A DNA stretch of 41,001 nucleotides from Saprospiraceae bacterium (GTDB lineage: Bacteria; Bacteroidota; Bacteroidia; Chitinophagales; Saprospiraceae). The translations under genes were made by a program, and so were the position numbers. Positions 26,602 to 35,835 of this stretch are shown here, in pieces. The stretch lies in contig JAHDHW010000027.1 in the NCBI GenBank assembly GCA_020631105.1, positions 1-41,001 on the forward strand, read 5' to 3'. Position 1 is the first letter of the stretch, and each line of letters opens with the position of its first letter. Below the pieces are notes generated by a model. It had not been told where the DNA came from. It saw nothing but the letters and a program-made list of their open reading frames with translations, and ran no database searches.

Positions 26602-28755
26602 ATGTTTAAAGCTTTACCCTATTTGCTAAGTTTTATGTTATGCTGTTTAAGTATAACCTTATTCGCTCAGCCCGCCAACGATGCTTGTGCTGATGCTGTA
26701 GTTATTGATTCAGAAACTATAGGATTTACATTTACAACCATTGATGCTACTACTGACGGGCCTGATCATCCCAATGATTGTGTCTCTTCCGGTAGTACCG
26801 GAGAGGTCTTGTATAATGATGTTTGGTACTTATATACTCCCAGCTATAACGGGACGGCAGAGTTTTCAACCTGTAGTACTGCTGACTTTGATACAAAGAT
26901 CGCAGTGTACGCCCCCGGTAGTCCTTGCCCACCACAGGATATCGATTTGTTAGCCTGTAATGAAGATGGAGCAAACTGCGATAACTTTACATCTTATGTA
27001 CAATTCGAAGTAGAGTTTGGGATGACTTATCTTCTCCGTTTAGGGGGATATGGAGACGGTGCCCCTGGTGAATCTGGCACTGGTACTTTTACGGTTAGAG
27101 AATTTGATCCTGTCGCACCTCCGGTCAATGATAATTGTGAAGACGCTACGACGATTAACAACTCATTTACAGCCCGGGTATTTACCACTATCGGCGCTAC
27201 TACTGACGGGCCTGACCATCCCAATGACTGTGTTTCTTCGGGAAGTACCGGGGAAGTCATCTGGAATGACATATGGTATAACTATACGCCTAATTTTACC
27301 GGTACCGCAGAGTTTACGACTTGTAATACCGTAAATTTTGATACCAAAATTGCAGTTTATGCGCCTGGCAGTCCTTGCCCACCTGCTGATAGTGATTTGG
27401 TTGCTTGTAATGATGACGGAACAGATTGTGCAGAGTTTTCTTCTTACTTGACCTTTGAAGTTGTGGATGGCGAAACTTATAAACTAAGAATCGGTGGATG
27501 GGGCAATGGCGCTCCCGGTAGTTCTGGATTTGGAAACTTCTCCATTCGCGAAGCAGGCCTTACAAACCCGCCACCTAATGATAATTGTGTCGATGCGATT
27601 GAATTAGACTTAGGTGATGACGATTTCACAGAGCTTGAATTCACTTCGATTGATGCTAATACCAATCCTCCTTTTTATACCGAAACCGTGTCTTGTTTCG
27701 ATGTACCAAATGGTGAGTCCGCAGTATTTAACGATGTATGGTACAAATGGACTTCAACTTTTACGGGGTACCTGGAATGGTCAAATTGTGGTACCTCAAC
27801 CTTTGATTCCCGAATGGCTGTTTATGGGCCTGATGCCAGCGAATGTGATTTTGATCCTAATATTATTCCTGGGTGTAGTGATGACGGCATTGACTTAGCT
27901 GGAAATAATTGCCCTGGTTTTACTTCCCGCGCTATTTTTCAGGTAGAAGAAGGTGGGAATTATATTTTTAGATTGGGAGGATGGAACGCTGGTGGTTCTG
28001 GTACTGGTACTTTTATCGTACAACGTACTACTCCTCCAAATGTACCAGAGAATGACAACTGCGCAGCGGCAGATACCGCTTATGTGATTACTCAGGAAGC
28101 AGCTGATAATTTTGAAGTGGCTTTCTTAGGATTTACGAATAACGCAACGATTGACGGACCTACACCTTCTTGTCAGTCCAGCGGGGAATTTCTGGATGTT
28201 TATTATAAGTTCAACTCCGGAGAAAACACCTCGATCGAACTAAGATTTAACCGAGTTGGTGAAACGCATTTCTACATTGACCTGTTTAGCTCTTGTTTCG
28301 AGCTTCCTGTTGATGGTCCTGAATTCTGTTTTGATACAGATGGTCAGGATATGCTGTTTACTACCAATATAGATGGCTTTCCGGGTGTGCCTACTGAGTA
28401 TATCCTTCGGGTAAGTAGTCGTATTACTTCTGACCCTGCTGGTGAGTTTTGGTTACAATTAGTAGGCGATCCGTTTGTGGTAGGTGTCGAAGATCTTGGT
28501 GTGACAGATTTCAAATTTTATCCGAACCCTGCTTCTACTAATGCGAATGTCCAATTCGATATCAGCGAAAGTGTGGAGGCAAGATATGATATCGTTAATC
28601 TATTGGGGCAAACCGTTTCATCGGAACGTTTGGGTATGCTGAATGCAGGTGCTCAAAACATAGCGGTATCGCTGGACCGCCTGGATGCAGGCATTTACTT
28701 TTTCCGATTGCAATTAGGCGATGAAATGAAAACGGTAAAATTTATTAAAGAATAA
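26602..28755 (+). CDS. Repeat-containing secreted protein with T9SS type A sorting domain
   Basis: A signal peptide (LPYLLSFMLCCLSITLFAQ) is followed by tandem units of ~150 residues starting PANDAC/PVNDNC/PPNDNC/PENDNC, each a beta-rich, cysteine-bearing module with features such as NDVWYLYTP, FDTKIAVYAPGSPCPP and the LRLGG segment. Units 1 and 2 are most alike and include an identical ATTDGPDHPNDCVSSGSTGEV run; units 3 and 4 have diverged. The last ~80 residues (FKFYPNPASTNANVQFD; YDIVNLLGQTV; LDAGIYFFRLQLG; KTVKFIKE) are a type A C-terminal signal for type IX secretion. It should be an outer-surface or released protein, with adhesion a plausible role. It ends in a strong terminator. Confidence 0.9.
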   Translation: MFKALPYLLSFMLCCLSITLFAQPANDACADAVVIDSETIGFTFTTIDATTDGPDHPNDCVSSGSTGEVLYNDVWYLYTPSYNGTAEFSTCSTADFDTKIAVYAPGSPCPPQDIDLLACNEDGANCDNFTSYVQFEVEFGMTYLLRLGGYGDGAPGESGTGTFTVREFDPVAPPVNDNCEDATTINNSFTARVFTTIGATTDGPDHPNDCVSSGSTGEVIWNDIWYNYTPNFTGTAEFTTCNTVNFDTKIAVYAPGSPCPPADSDLVACNDDGTDCAEFSSYLTFEVVDGETYKLRIGGWGNGAPGSSGFGNFSIREAGLTNPPPNDNCVDAIELDLGDDDFTELEFTSIDANTNPPFYTETVSCFDVPNGESAVFNDVWYKWTSTFTGYLEWSNCGTSTFDSRMAVYGPDASECDFDPNIIPGCSDDGIDLAGNNCPGFTSRAIFQVEEGGNYIFRLGGWNAGGSGTGTFIVQRTTPPNVPENDNCAAADTAYVITQEAADNFEVAFLGFTNNATIDGPTPSCQSSGEFLDVYYKFNSGENTSIELRFNRVGETHFYIDLFSSCFELPVDGPEFCFDTDGQDMLFTTNIDGFPGVPTEYILRVSSRITSDPAGEFWLQLVGDPFVVGVEDLGVTDFKFYPNPASTNANVQFDISESVEARYDIVNLLGQTVSSERLGMLNAGAQNIAVSLDRLDAGIYFFRLQLGDEMKTVKFIKE
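26746..27270 (+). repeat. Tandem duplication inside the T9SS cargo gene (450-base unit)
   Basis: GCTACTACTGACGGGCCTGA occurs at 26746 and again at 27196, exactly 450 bases (150 codons) apart, and the surrounding text stays similar for over 60 bases at DNA level. This indicates a fairly recent duplication or gene-conversion event between units 1 and 2. Confidence 0.8.
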
Positions 28756-28777
28756 TAAGCTAAAGAAAAGCTTTATC

Positions 28778-28816
28778 GAATTGGCCATTAGTGATACTGA
28801 TGGCCAATTCTATTTT
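28778..28816 (+). terminator. Rho-independent terminator of the T9SS cargo gene
   Basis: GAATTGGCCAT (28778-28788) and ATGGCCAATTC (28800-28810) form a perfect 11-bp stem with an 11-base loop, followed by TATTTTT. The T-run lies over the final codons of the convergent DUF3810 gene. Confidence 0.85.
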
Positions 28817-29910
28817 TGACCCTCCTTCCGGTAAGCACTGACTAACAACACTACCCTGCTATAACTTAATAAACCTTCCTCTACCCCTTGTGCTTTTAAG
28901 TAGGCATTATAAGTGGCATCTCTAACGGCTGGTAGTATATCAGGAAACTTATCCATCTGAGTTCGAATCTCTCGCATATGGTGGAGAATGCCCTCAGGCA
29001 TTGTGGCCCTGTGTCTTTTATAGTCTTCCGGATTTAACCAATTATACTGAGCTGCAACTGATCGCCAGTAAGACAATAGCCCAGCATATTTAATAATTGG
29101 CTGCTTTGAGTTTTTACAGGTCAGGTAAGCCCAGAAATTACAGCTTCCTTCATCTCCAAATCCATATCCATGCGCTAATTCATGCGCCATGACATGAGGT
29201 ATTTGTAAAGGGTGCAATCCGGCATCAACATTACATTCAGCGACAAAAGGCATGTAAAATCCAGCGGTACTAATTCGCAGTAAAACACCCTGCGGCTTTA
29301 GCATGCGGGCTCTTGGACGAGCAGGACTTGGATAATCAAATGCGGATAAAGTAGAGGCTACTTCAGGTCGAATGATCGCTTCTAAATCCGGTTGGAAAAC
29401 GAAGTTGGCAATGGATTGACTATCCAGATTCTCAATAACTAAATATGCTTCTACCAGCTCAGCGGTCGCTGTTTCCAACTCCAAAAGCAAAGCTTCCTGA
29501 TCTAGTGGTTTTGGTACAATTCCCATTTGATCTTCAACGGATACTCGACCATAATTATAGCCCCATAGGACCAAAAAGAAAAATATCACTCCACAAAGGA
29601 AGGCAAGAATAGACAAGAGCATACCCCCTATCCTTTTTATGATTCGCTGATCGTCAACTTCGCTACGCTTCGTTTTCCTGCTCTGAACCCACTTTGATCC
29701 GAGCCAGATAATCAGCGAAAGAATAAAAACATAAAGCATTGGGATAGGCAAAAGTCCAGTCGTATAATCAAAAAGATAGCGTATCCCTACAAATAGTCCT
29801 CTGCTATATACCGATTCGATCACATTAGCAGGAAGGATAACACGAATCAGTATGGCCACTACGCCTAGTAGAATCCAGATGTAGCGACGATCGAAATTGA
29901 GTTTATTCAT
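28810..29910 (-). CDS. DUF3810 family membrane protein with HExxH motif
   Basis: A 366-aa membrane protein with helices at ~10-25, ~50-72 and ~92-118 and a C-terminal soluble domain. The domain has the zinc-metalloprotease signature HELAHGYGFGDEGS, with a distal acidic ligand candidate, matching the DUF3810 family of Bacteroidota. Peptidase activity has not been shown to my knowledge. The segment ATMPEGILHHMREIRTQMD near the C-terminus is also typical of the family. Stop codons of this gene and the T9SS cargo gene are 52 bases apart with a terminator between. Confidence 0.85.
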   Translation of the reverse strand: MNKLNFDRRYIWILLGVVAILIRVILPANVIESVYSRGLFVGIRYLFDYTTGLLPIPMLYVFILSLIIWLGSKWVQSRKTKRSEVDDQRIIKRIGGMLLSILAFLCGVIFFFLVLWGYNYGRVSVEDQMGIVPKPLDQEALLLELETATAELVEAYLVIENLDSQSIANFVFQPDLEAIIRPEVASTLSAFDYPSPARPRARMLKPQGVLLRISTAGFYMPFVAECNVDAGLHPLQIPHVMAHELAHGYGFGDEGSCNFWAYLTCKNSKQPIIKYAGLLSYWRSVAAQYNWLNPEDYKRHRATMPEGILHHMREIRTQMDKFPDILPAVRDATYNAYLKAQGVEEGLLSYSRVVLLVSAYRKEGQK

Positions 29911-30052
29911 ATGGGGTAAAAATAATCAACTTTAAATACTGATGAACCAAGAGTCACAACTAATTAGAACCTAAATATCGAACTCAGGTACTAATTTTGT
30001 TACCTTTTAGAAAGTGAACGTATAAATAGTAAAGAGGCTGTAAAAATAATAA

Positions 30053-30097
30053 TTGTCCACACACGGACAACCAGAATTGATAAAATGTATATATTTG
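30053..30097 (+). promoter_or_regulatory. trxA promoter region with inverted repeat
   Basis: TATATTTG (30090-30097) is an exact -7 box. Where a -33 box is expected lies a perfect inverted repeat, TTGTCC (30053-30058), ACACAC, GGACAA (30065-30070), which might be an operator. The start site would be near 30104, about 55 bases before the ATG. Confidence 0.5.
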
Positions 30098-30158
30098 CAA
30101 CCTTAAGAACATTTAATTGTTTCAACCTTATAATTATTTAAATCTAAATTTGGCAAAA

Positions 30159-30476
30159 ATGGCATTCGAATTCACAGATAGCAACTTTCAGGAAACAGCA
30201 CTTGATAATAAAGGTGTTTCCGTCGTAGACTTTTGGGCAGAATGGTGTGGCCCTTGTCGTATGATTACTCCGATCATTGAGGAATTATCCGAAGAGTTTA
30301 ATGGAAAAGCGACAATCGGAAAAGTAAATGTAGATAACAACCCAGAAGTTTCTATGAAATATGGTATTCGTAGTATCCCAACTATCCTAATTCTCAAAGA
30401 CGGAGAAGTAGTTGATAAGCAAGTTGGCGTAACTTCGAAAGCAGCATTAAAATCTAAAATTGAAGCTGCTCTGTAA
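30159..30476 (+). CDS. trxA: Thioredoxin
   Basis: A classic 105-aa cytoplasmic thioredoxin: active site Trp29-Cys30-Gly-Pro-Cys33 in FWAEWCGPCRM, buried Asp region VVDFWA, and cis-proline in RSIPTILILKDG. It reduces protein disulfides using thioredoxin reductase. The open frame begins earlier at a TTG (30117), but the ATG at 30159 gives the standard N-terminus MAFEFTDSNF. The gene appears monocistronic, with its own promoter box and terminator. Confidence 0.97.
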   Translation: MAFEFTDSNFQETALDNKGVSVVDFWAEWCGPCRMITPIIEELSEEFNGKATIGKVNVDNNPEVSMKYGIRSIPTILILKDGEVVDKQVGVTSKAALKSKIEAAL

Positions 30477-30521
30477 GTACCAACATCTTAACTTATTAAA
30501 GCAGTTAAAATTTATTACTTT

Positions 30522-30556
30522 AACGCCTCGGTTTGCAAAAATCGAGGCGTTTTAGT
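30522..30556 (+). terminator. Terminator after trxA
   Basis: AACGCCTCG (30522-30530) and CGAGGCGTT (30543-30551) form a perfect 9-bp stem with a 12-base loop, followed by TTAGTTTT. Confidence 0.85.
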
Positions 30557-30635
30557 TTTGTAGCATGTGCAACAGTTTAGCGGAACTATCGTTCTAAAGC
30601 TAGTGCTCAATTCTTAAGAAATCATAATACAACCG

Positions 30636-31562
30636 ATGAATTTACTTGAAAACTTTGAAGTCCGTGACCTTGGTAATTTAGAGCTATTAGCCAAACAAGT
30701 GGTGGAAGGCTTTATAATTGGATTACACAAATCTCCTTTTCATGGTTTCTCAGTAGAATTTGCGGAACATCGACTCTATAATCAAGGCGAATCAACAAAG
30801 AATATTGATTGGAAAGTTTATGCGCGTAGCGATAAGATGTTTGTAAAACGCTACGAAGAAGAGACAAACCTTCGATGTCAGATTGTTATTGATTCTTCTT
30901 CTTCTATGTACTTTCCGGAAGCAACGAAAGGAGATCGCTCCCCTATTAACAAATTACAGTTTTCTTCGCTGGCAGCAGCAGCCTTGATGAATTTGTTGAA
31001 AAAACAAAGAGATGCTTTCGGTCTTTCTATCTTCGATGAAAAGATTCACATCCATAACCGATGTAAATCGAGCACTTCGCATTATCGTTTAATGCTCACT
31101 CAACTCGAAAAGCTAATCAACAACCCGGAGCATAATCGTAAAACCTCCACCGCACAAGCGCTACATCAGATCGCGGATAGCATTCATAAAAGATCAATGG
31201 TTGTTATTTTTAGTGATATGTTCGAAAATGGAGAACATGTTGAAGAGATGTTTTCTGCTTTACAGCACCTCAAGCATAATAAGCACGAAGTGGTACTATT
31301 CCATGTAGTTGATAAATCGAAAGAGATAGATTTTGAATTCGAAAATCGACCTTATATCTTTATTGATATGGAGAGTGGTGAAAAGGTGAGAGTGCAGTCT
31401 AATCAGGTAAAAGAGCATTATGTAGAGCAGATTCAGAAATTTAAAGAGCAACTCAAAATCAAATGTTTACAATATAAAATTGACTTTGTAGAAGCTGATA
31501 TTAAGGATGGTTTTAAAACAGTCCTGCAATCCTACTTAGTCAAAAGAAATAAAATGACATAA
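30636..31562 (+). CDS. DUF58 / von Willebrand A-like protein
   Basis: The 308-aa protein has no membrane helix. The DUF58 core is visible at ~38-80 (HGFSVEFAEHRLYNQGEST, KNIDWKVYARSDKMFVKRYEEE), followed by a vWA fold with a MIDAS-like DSSSSM (~91-96) and MVVIFSDMFENGE for a later strand. DUF58 proteins usually pair with a MoxR AAA ATPase and Bat membrane proteins; none is adjacent here. The likely role is as a cytoplasmic scaffold or chaperone partner. Confidence 0.9.
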   Translation: MNLLENFEVRDLGNLELLAKQVVEGFIIGLHKSPFHGFSVEFAEHRLYNQGESTKNIDWKVYARSDKMFVKRYEEETNLRCQIVIDSSSSMYFPEATKGDRSPINKLQFSSLAAAALMNLLKKQRDAFGLSIFDEKIHIHNRCKSSTSHYRLMLTQLEKLINNPEHNRKTSTAQALHQIADSIHKRSMVVIFSDMFENGEHVEEMFSALQHLKHNKHEVVLFHVVDKSKEIDFEFENRPYIFIDMESGEKVRVQSNQVKEHYVEQIQKFKEQLKIKCLQYKIDFVEADIKDGFKTVLQSYLVKRNKMT

Positions 31563-31611
31563 ATGGGAAGTACTCCCTATCTACAGTTTTCTAATCAAAC
31601 AAACGAAACCT

Positions 31612-32352
31612 ATGATTAAGCTATCGGAAATCTCCACCAGGCCGCCAAAAGGCTATGATAAAAATGAGACCAAAGAAAAGACAAGGGATCTTGCCAAAAG
31701 AATAAGTGAACTGCAGGAAGTGATGTATGCAGAAGGCAAGCATAGCTTACTTGTAATTTTCCAGGGAATGGATTCAAGTGGCAAAGACGGTTCTACTCAT
31801 GCCGCGTTCGGAAGATGTAGTCCTGCTGGGGTTAGGTTTCATGCTTTCAAAAAACCAACTGATGAGGAGTTTGCACATGACTTTCTATGGCGGGCACATA
31901 AGCAAGTCCCAGCTAAAGGGGAAATCGTGGTTTTTAACCGTTCTCACTATGAAGACATCCTCATTCAAAGAGTACATCAATGGATTGATGAAGAACATGT
32001 CACTAAGCGCATCAATGCTATCAATGCATTTGAGGAGTTGCTTCAATTTGACAATAATACTACTATCCTTAAATTCTACATGCATCTCTCCCATGAGCGC
32101 CAGGGAGAAAAACTTCAGGAAAGAATTGATGATCCATCAAAAAACTGGAAACATAATCCTGGTGATTGGGAAGAACGTAAACTTTGGGACAAGTACAGAG
32201 TAGCCTACGAAGATGCGATTAACCGAAGTACCGTACCCTGGCATATCGTTCCAGTGGATTCTCGCTCCTATCGCAACTATTGTATCACTAAGATTATTTG
32301 TGAAACAATGGAAAGTCTTAATATGAAACTTCCAGTACTCAAGGAAGAATAG
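31612..32352 (+). CDS. ppk2: Polyphosphate kinase 2 family protein
   Basis: PPK2 enzymes transfer phosphate between polyphosphate and nucleotides, mostly making ADP/ATP or GTP. Walker A is GMDSSGKDG (52-60), Walker B lies in VVFNRSHYEDILI, and the lid holds RQGEKLQERIDDPSKNWK. At 246 aa with a single domain it fits class I or III; the exact nucleotide preference cannot be read from the sequence. It lies 49 bases after the DUF58 gene. Confidence 0.93.
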   Translation: MIKLSEISTRPPKGYDKNETKEKTRDLAKRISELQEVMYAEGKHSLLVIFQGMDSSGKDGSTHAAFGRCSPAGVRFHAFKKPTDEEFAHDFLWRAHKQVPAKGEIVVFNRSHYEDILIQRVHQWIDEEHVTKRINAINAFEELLQFDNNTTILKFYMHLSHERQGEKLQERIDDPSKNWKHNPGDWEERKLWDKYRVAYEDAINRSTVPWHIVPVDSRSYRNYCITKIICETMESLNMKLPVLKEE

Positions 32353-32481
32353 GAACTGAATCCTACTCTCTTTCGTTTAAGGAGCACTTGATTGAAAAGT
32401 GAACTTTCATTTTTAGGTTTCTTTTATATTTTAAAATTACAATAGAAAGAAAATTACAACTGAGTAAAATATAATTATAGA

Positions 32482-32868
32482 ATGTTACGCAAAGTCAGAG
32501 TAGACAAATGGTTATGGTCCGTGCGTATTTTTAAAAGTCGCTCCATGGCGACGGATGCATGTAAGTCAGGGAAAGTAAAAATTGAGGAAAAGAACGTCAA
32601 GCCCTCATACCTCCTCCAAAGAGGCGAGATTGTCCATGTCAGAAAGAATGGTTTTAATATGGTCTACAAAGCTGTAGATCTCATAGAAAAGCGAGTGTCT
32701 GCTACCCTAGCCCAACCTTGTTATGAAAACCTTACTCCTGAAGACGAATTAAATAAATACAATGACTGGTACATCGGCAAAGCAAAGTCTGAACAAAGAG
32801 AAAAGGGAGCTGGTAGACCGACGAAGAAAGAACGTAGAAGAATAGATCGCTTTAAAGATGCTGATTAA
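32482..32868 (+). CDS. hslR: S4-domain RNA-binding protein (Hsp15-like)
   Basis: The 128-aa protein opens with an S4 domain (RVDKWLWSVRIFKSRSMATDACKSGKVKI, residues ~5-35, continuing to ~60), as in Hsp15. E. coli Hsp15 binds 50S subunits that carry a peptidyl-tRNA after translation arrest and helps recycle them. The C-terminus is highly basic (GAGRPTKKERRRIDRFK), as in other homologues. It is a single gene or lies in a loose unit with the PPK2 gene (129-base gap). Confidence 0.88.
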   Translation: MLRKVRVDKWLWSVRIFKSRSMATDACKSGKVKIEEKNVKPSYLLQRGEIVHVRKNGFNMVYKAVDLIEKRVSATLAQPCYENLTPEDELNKYNDWYIGKAKSEQREKGAGRPTKKERRRIDRFKDAD

Positions 32869-32917
32869 GCTATCACACAGGCTGGTTTAAAACAATTTAG
32901 CAACATAAAACCAAAAC

Positions 32918-34936
32918 ATGAAAAACCTCCTACTCCTTTTATGCTGTTCTTTCAGCATTACCCTTATTGGTCAATCTACCTTTCAGCCATTAGATGTTTA
33001 TGATTTAGAATTTGCTACTGATCCACAGTTTTCTCCGGATGGCAAACAGATTATCTATAGCCGGGTATCTATGGACATAATGACCGATCGTAGAATATCT
33101 AATTTGTGGACCATCAGTCCTAAGGGAAATAATCATCGCCCGCTGACCACCGGCAATTATTATCAGTTTTCAGCGAAGTGGTCGCCGGATGGTAGCAAGA
33201 TTGCCTATCTGTCAAACGAATCCGGTAGTACACAGATACATTTACGCTGGATGGATACTGGAATGACCGCTAAAATATCTAATCTACGCAGTGGAATTGG
33301 TAGCTTAAGCTGGTCGCCGGATGGTAAATGGTTAGCTTTTGTAATGAGCGTAAAAAAGGCCGCAAAAGGTTTTGCAGACATGCCTCAAAAACCCGAAGGC
33401 GCAAAATGGGCAAACGCTCCGAAGTATATTGATAAATTACTGTACCGCTCTGATGGCAGAGGGTACTTAGAAGAAAGCTATAGTCATATTTTTGTTTTAC
33501 CTATTGAAGGAGGTACACCTCAACAGATTTCCTCTGGTGACTTCAATCATAGTTCGCCAACCTGGTCATCTGATGGCAAGTCGATTTATTGCTCCGCAAA
33601 TCGAGCAGAAGATTGGGAATACCAGCGTAATAATTCGGAGATATATTCCATTGATCTAAAAAGCAAGCAACTGACCGCACTCACGGATCGTTACGGTCCA
33701 GACTATGGTCCGGTGCTTTCTCCAAATGGTAAACAGCTCGCCTATCTCGGTTATGATGATAAAAAAATGGGCTATCACCATACGCATTTAAATGTGATGG
33801 ATGTAGATGGCAAAAACAAGAAAGTGCTAACTGATGGAATGGATTTCTCATTCGGAAATATCCAATGGAATAAATCTGGCGACGGATTATATTTTCAATT
33901 TGATGAAAAAGGAAGTACCAAAATAGGCTTTGTAGACATCCAAAAAAACAAACAAACCATCGCAGAAGATTTGGGCGGAGCGTCGATAGGACGACCATAT
34001 GATGGAGGTGATTTTGATGTCCACGGAAATCAGGTTGCTTTTATGTCAAATAGCGATCCCAGTAAACCTGCAGAATTGGCGATCACTAATAATGGTTCAC
34101 CCCCCAAACAATTGACTGATCTCAATGCGGATATTTTGATGAATAAAACAATGGGAAAGGTTGAAGAAATTTGGTACAAATCCAGTCACGATGGTTTGGA
34201 TATTCAAGGTTGGATGCTGACACCTCCCAATTTTGATCCTGCTAAGAAGTATCCACTTATCCTGGAAATTCACGGTGGACCCTTTGCTAATTACGGAGAT
34301 CGTTTTTCGCCAGAGTTACAATTATTTGCCAGCAAGGGTTACGTTGTCCTATATACAAATCCTCGAGGGAGTACAAGCTATGGACTTGAATTTGCCAATC
34401 TGATTCATCATAATTACCCAAGTAATGACTACGAAGATTTGATCTCTGGAGTTGATGCAGTAATCGCCAAGGGATACATCGATACAGAGCGATTGTTTGT
34501 GACTGGTGGTAGTGGTGGCGGAGTATTGACTAGCTGGATCATCGGAAAGACCGACCGCTTCGCAGCAGCTGTAGTGGCAAAACCTGTTATCAACTGGTAT
34601 AGTTGGGCCTTAACCGCTGATATTGCAGGTGTGGTGGATTCTTGGTTTCCGGGTAAACCCTGGGACCATCAGGATCATTACATGAAACGCTCTCCGATTA
34701 GTTTGGTTGGAAATGTAAAAACACCAACGATGCTTTTGACTGGGGAAGAAGATTACCGGACCCCAATGTCAGAATCCGAACAATATTACCAAGCCTTAAA
34801 AATGCAAAAGATACCTTCTGCCCTCGTGAGAATCCAGGAAGCTTCTCATGGGATTGCTAGTCGGCCTAGTAATCTGCTTGCAAAGGTAGCCTACATTACG
34901 GCTTGGTTTGAAAAGTATGATCCTGCTAAAAAGTAA
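32918..34936 (+). CDS. S9 family prolyl-oligopeptidase-like peptidase
   Basis: A signal peptide (NLLLLLCCSFSITLIGQ) is followed by a TolB/PD40-like beta-propeller (repeats with SPDGK: FSPDGKQI, WSPDGSKI, WSPDGKWL, LSPNGKQL) and a C-terminal alpha/beta hydrolase. The catalytic triad candidates are Ser532 (GGSGGG), Asp612 (GEEDYRTP) and His644 (EASHGI). At 672 aa it matches exported acylaminoacyl-peptidase or DPP-like S9C enzymes, which cut short peptides in the periplasm. The nucleophile elbow reads GGSGGG where many relatives have GxSYGG. Confidence 0.93.
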   Translation: MKNLLLLLCCSFSITLIGQSTFQPLDVYDLEFATDPQFSPDGKQIIYSRVSMDIMTDRRISNLWTISPKGNNHRPLTTGNYYQFSAKWSPDGSKIAYLSNESGSTQIHLRWMDTGMTAKISNLRSGIGSLSWSPDGKWLAFVMSVKKAAKGFADMPQKPEGAKWANAPKYIDKLLYRSDGRGYLEESYSHIFVLPIEGGTPQQISSGDFNHSSPTWSSDGKSIYCSANRAEDWEYQRNNSEIYSIDLKSKQLTALTDRYGPDYGPVLSPNGKQLAYLGYDDKKMGYHHTHLNVMDVDGKNKKVLTDGMDFSFGNIQWNKSGDGLYFQFDEKGSTKIGFVDIQKNKQTIAEDLGGASIGRPYDGGDFDVHGNQVAFMSNSDPSKPAELAITNNGSPPKQLTDLNADILMNKTMGKVEEIWYKSSHDGLDIQGWMLTPPNFDPAKKYPLILEIHGGPFANYGDRFSPELQLFASKGYVVLYTNPRGSTSYGLEFANLIHHNYPSNDYEDLISGVDAVIAKGYIDTERLFVTGGSGGGVLTSWIIGKTDRFAAAVVAKPVINWYSWALTADIAGVVDSWFPGKPWDHQDHYMKRSPISLVGNVKTPTMLLTGEEDYRTPMSESEQYYQALKMQKIPSALVRIQEASHGIASRPSNLLAKVAYITAWFEKYDPAKK

Positions 34937-34970
34937 AGCAGGTTTAATCAATATTGCGGTAATTTTTGGG

Positions 34971-35056
34971 TCTCGAGAGATGCAAAGAACACAAAGCCTT
35001 GATAATCACAACTTTAATTTCTCTGCGTGCTCAGCGAGCTTTGCGAGAATCATATG
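34971..35056. repeat. Degenerate CGCAAAG/CTTTGCG-type repeat
   Basis: The text GCAAAGAACACAAAGC... followed by TCTCTGCGTGCTCAGCGAGC and TTTGCGAGAA resembles a dispersed, weakly inverted repeat I recall in many Bacteroidota intergenic regions. The rest of the 249-base gap 34937-35185 holds only this and the next terminator. Confidence 0.35.
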
Positions 35057-35123
35057 CTAAGTTGTTGATAATCAATGGATAATAAAAAATATTGCCGAAG
35101 TGTTGTTTAATCATAGCTTAACA

Positions 35124-35165
35124 AAAAAAGCCCCTTCCGTCTAAGCAGACAGAAAGGGCTTTTTT
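35124..35165 (-). terminator. Rho-independent terminator of the glycine-rich protein gene
   Basis: Arms at 35125-35141 and 35148-35164 surround a 6-base loop. All 17 positions pair on the minus strand, two as G-U, and a U-run follows; the plus strand has mismatches there. The stem begins about 20 bases past the minus-strand stop. Confidence 0.85.
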
Positions 35166-35185
35166 AATATATAGGATGAATGAGA

Positions 35186-35707
35186 TTATTTACCGAATAA
35201 TCCTCCAGCGATATCTCCTAAAGCGCCACCAAGGCCACCTTTATCATCGCCTCCTTTATTTCCACCAAGCATTCCGGTGATTGCGCCTAAAACGCCACCA
35301 TCTCCACCACCAAGCACACCCATTAGGCTTGCTGCATCAATATCATCCGTATCACCGTGTCCTTTGATCTTATCTGTTAAAGAACCTACGATGCTAGACA
35401 TCCCTGATCCACTTACTAAGCCTGCAACAGATTCTGGTAAGCCCATATTAGTCATGATCTTTTGCATGAACATTCCCTTGATGCTTCCGAATAATCCGTT
35501 ATTCTCTAATCCTCCACCACTAAAGCTCTTGAACATACCAAGTACATCGTCTAATCCTCCACCAGTTACTTTTGAAAGCAAACCTTCTTGTAGGCTTTCT
35601 CCAGCTAATGGAAGCATTGATTTTGCTTGATCCGCAGAAATTCCAGCTTTTTCAGTCATTGCGCTGATCGCTTGATCACCGACCATATCCATAATTTTGT
35701 CTAACAT
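35186..35707 (-). CDS. Glycine-rich hypothetical protein (DUF2780/DUF937-like)
   Basis: The 173-aa protein has a helical N-terminal ~60 residues (MLDKIMDMVGDQAISAMTEK; ADQAKSMLPLAGESLQEGLL), a middle helical part ending in LTDKIKGHG, and a C-terminal ~55 residues of Gly/Leu/Asp repeats (LGGGDGG; MLGGNKGGDDKGG). There is no signal peptide. The helices resemble DUF937/DUF2780 proteins, but I am not sure of the family. Function is unknown. It lies alone and ends in a strong terminator, suggesting a well-expressed gene. Confidence 0.65.
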   Translation of the reverse strand: MLDKIMDMVGDQAISAMTEKAGISADQAKSMLPLAGESLQEGLLSKVTGGGLDDVLGMFKSFSGGGLENNGLFGSIKGMFMQKIMTNMGLPESVAGLVSGSGMSSIVGSLTDKIKGHGDTDDIDAASLMGVLGGGDGGVLGAITGMLGGNKGGDDKGGLGGALGDIAGGLFGK

Positions 35708-35835
35708 TCTTATTTAAATTTTAGGTTTGAAAAATGATTCATTCTTTTTACGTGAGATATAGGTAAAAGTAACGAAGCATTTTCACATAACACAATATAC
35801 ACTTAATATTAACTAAGTCCCGGATCTAAATTCGA

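Noticed and set aside
30117-30158. Upstream TTG start for trxA
   Set aside because: It would add 14 unconserved residues ahead of the standard thioredoxin N-terminus.
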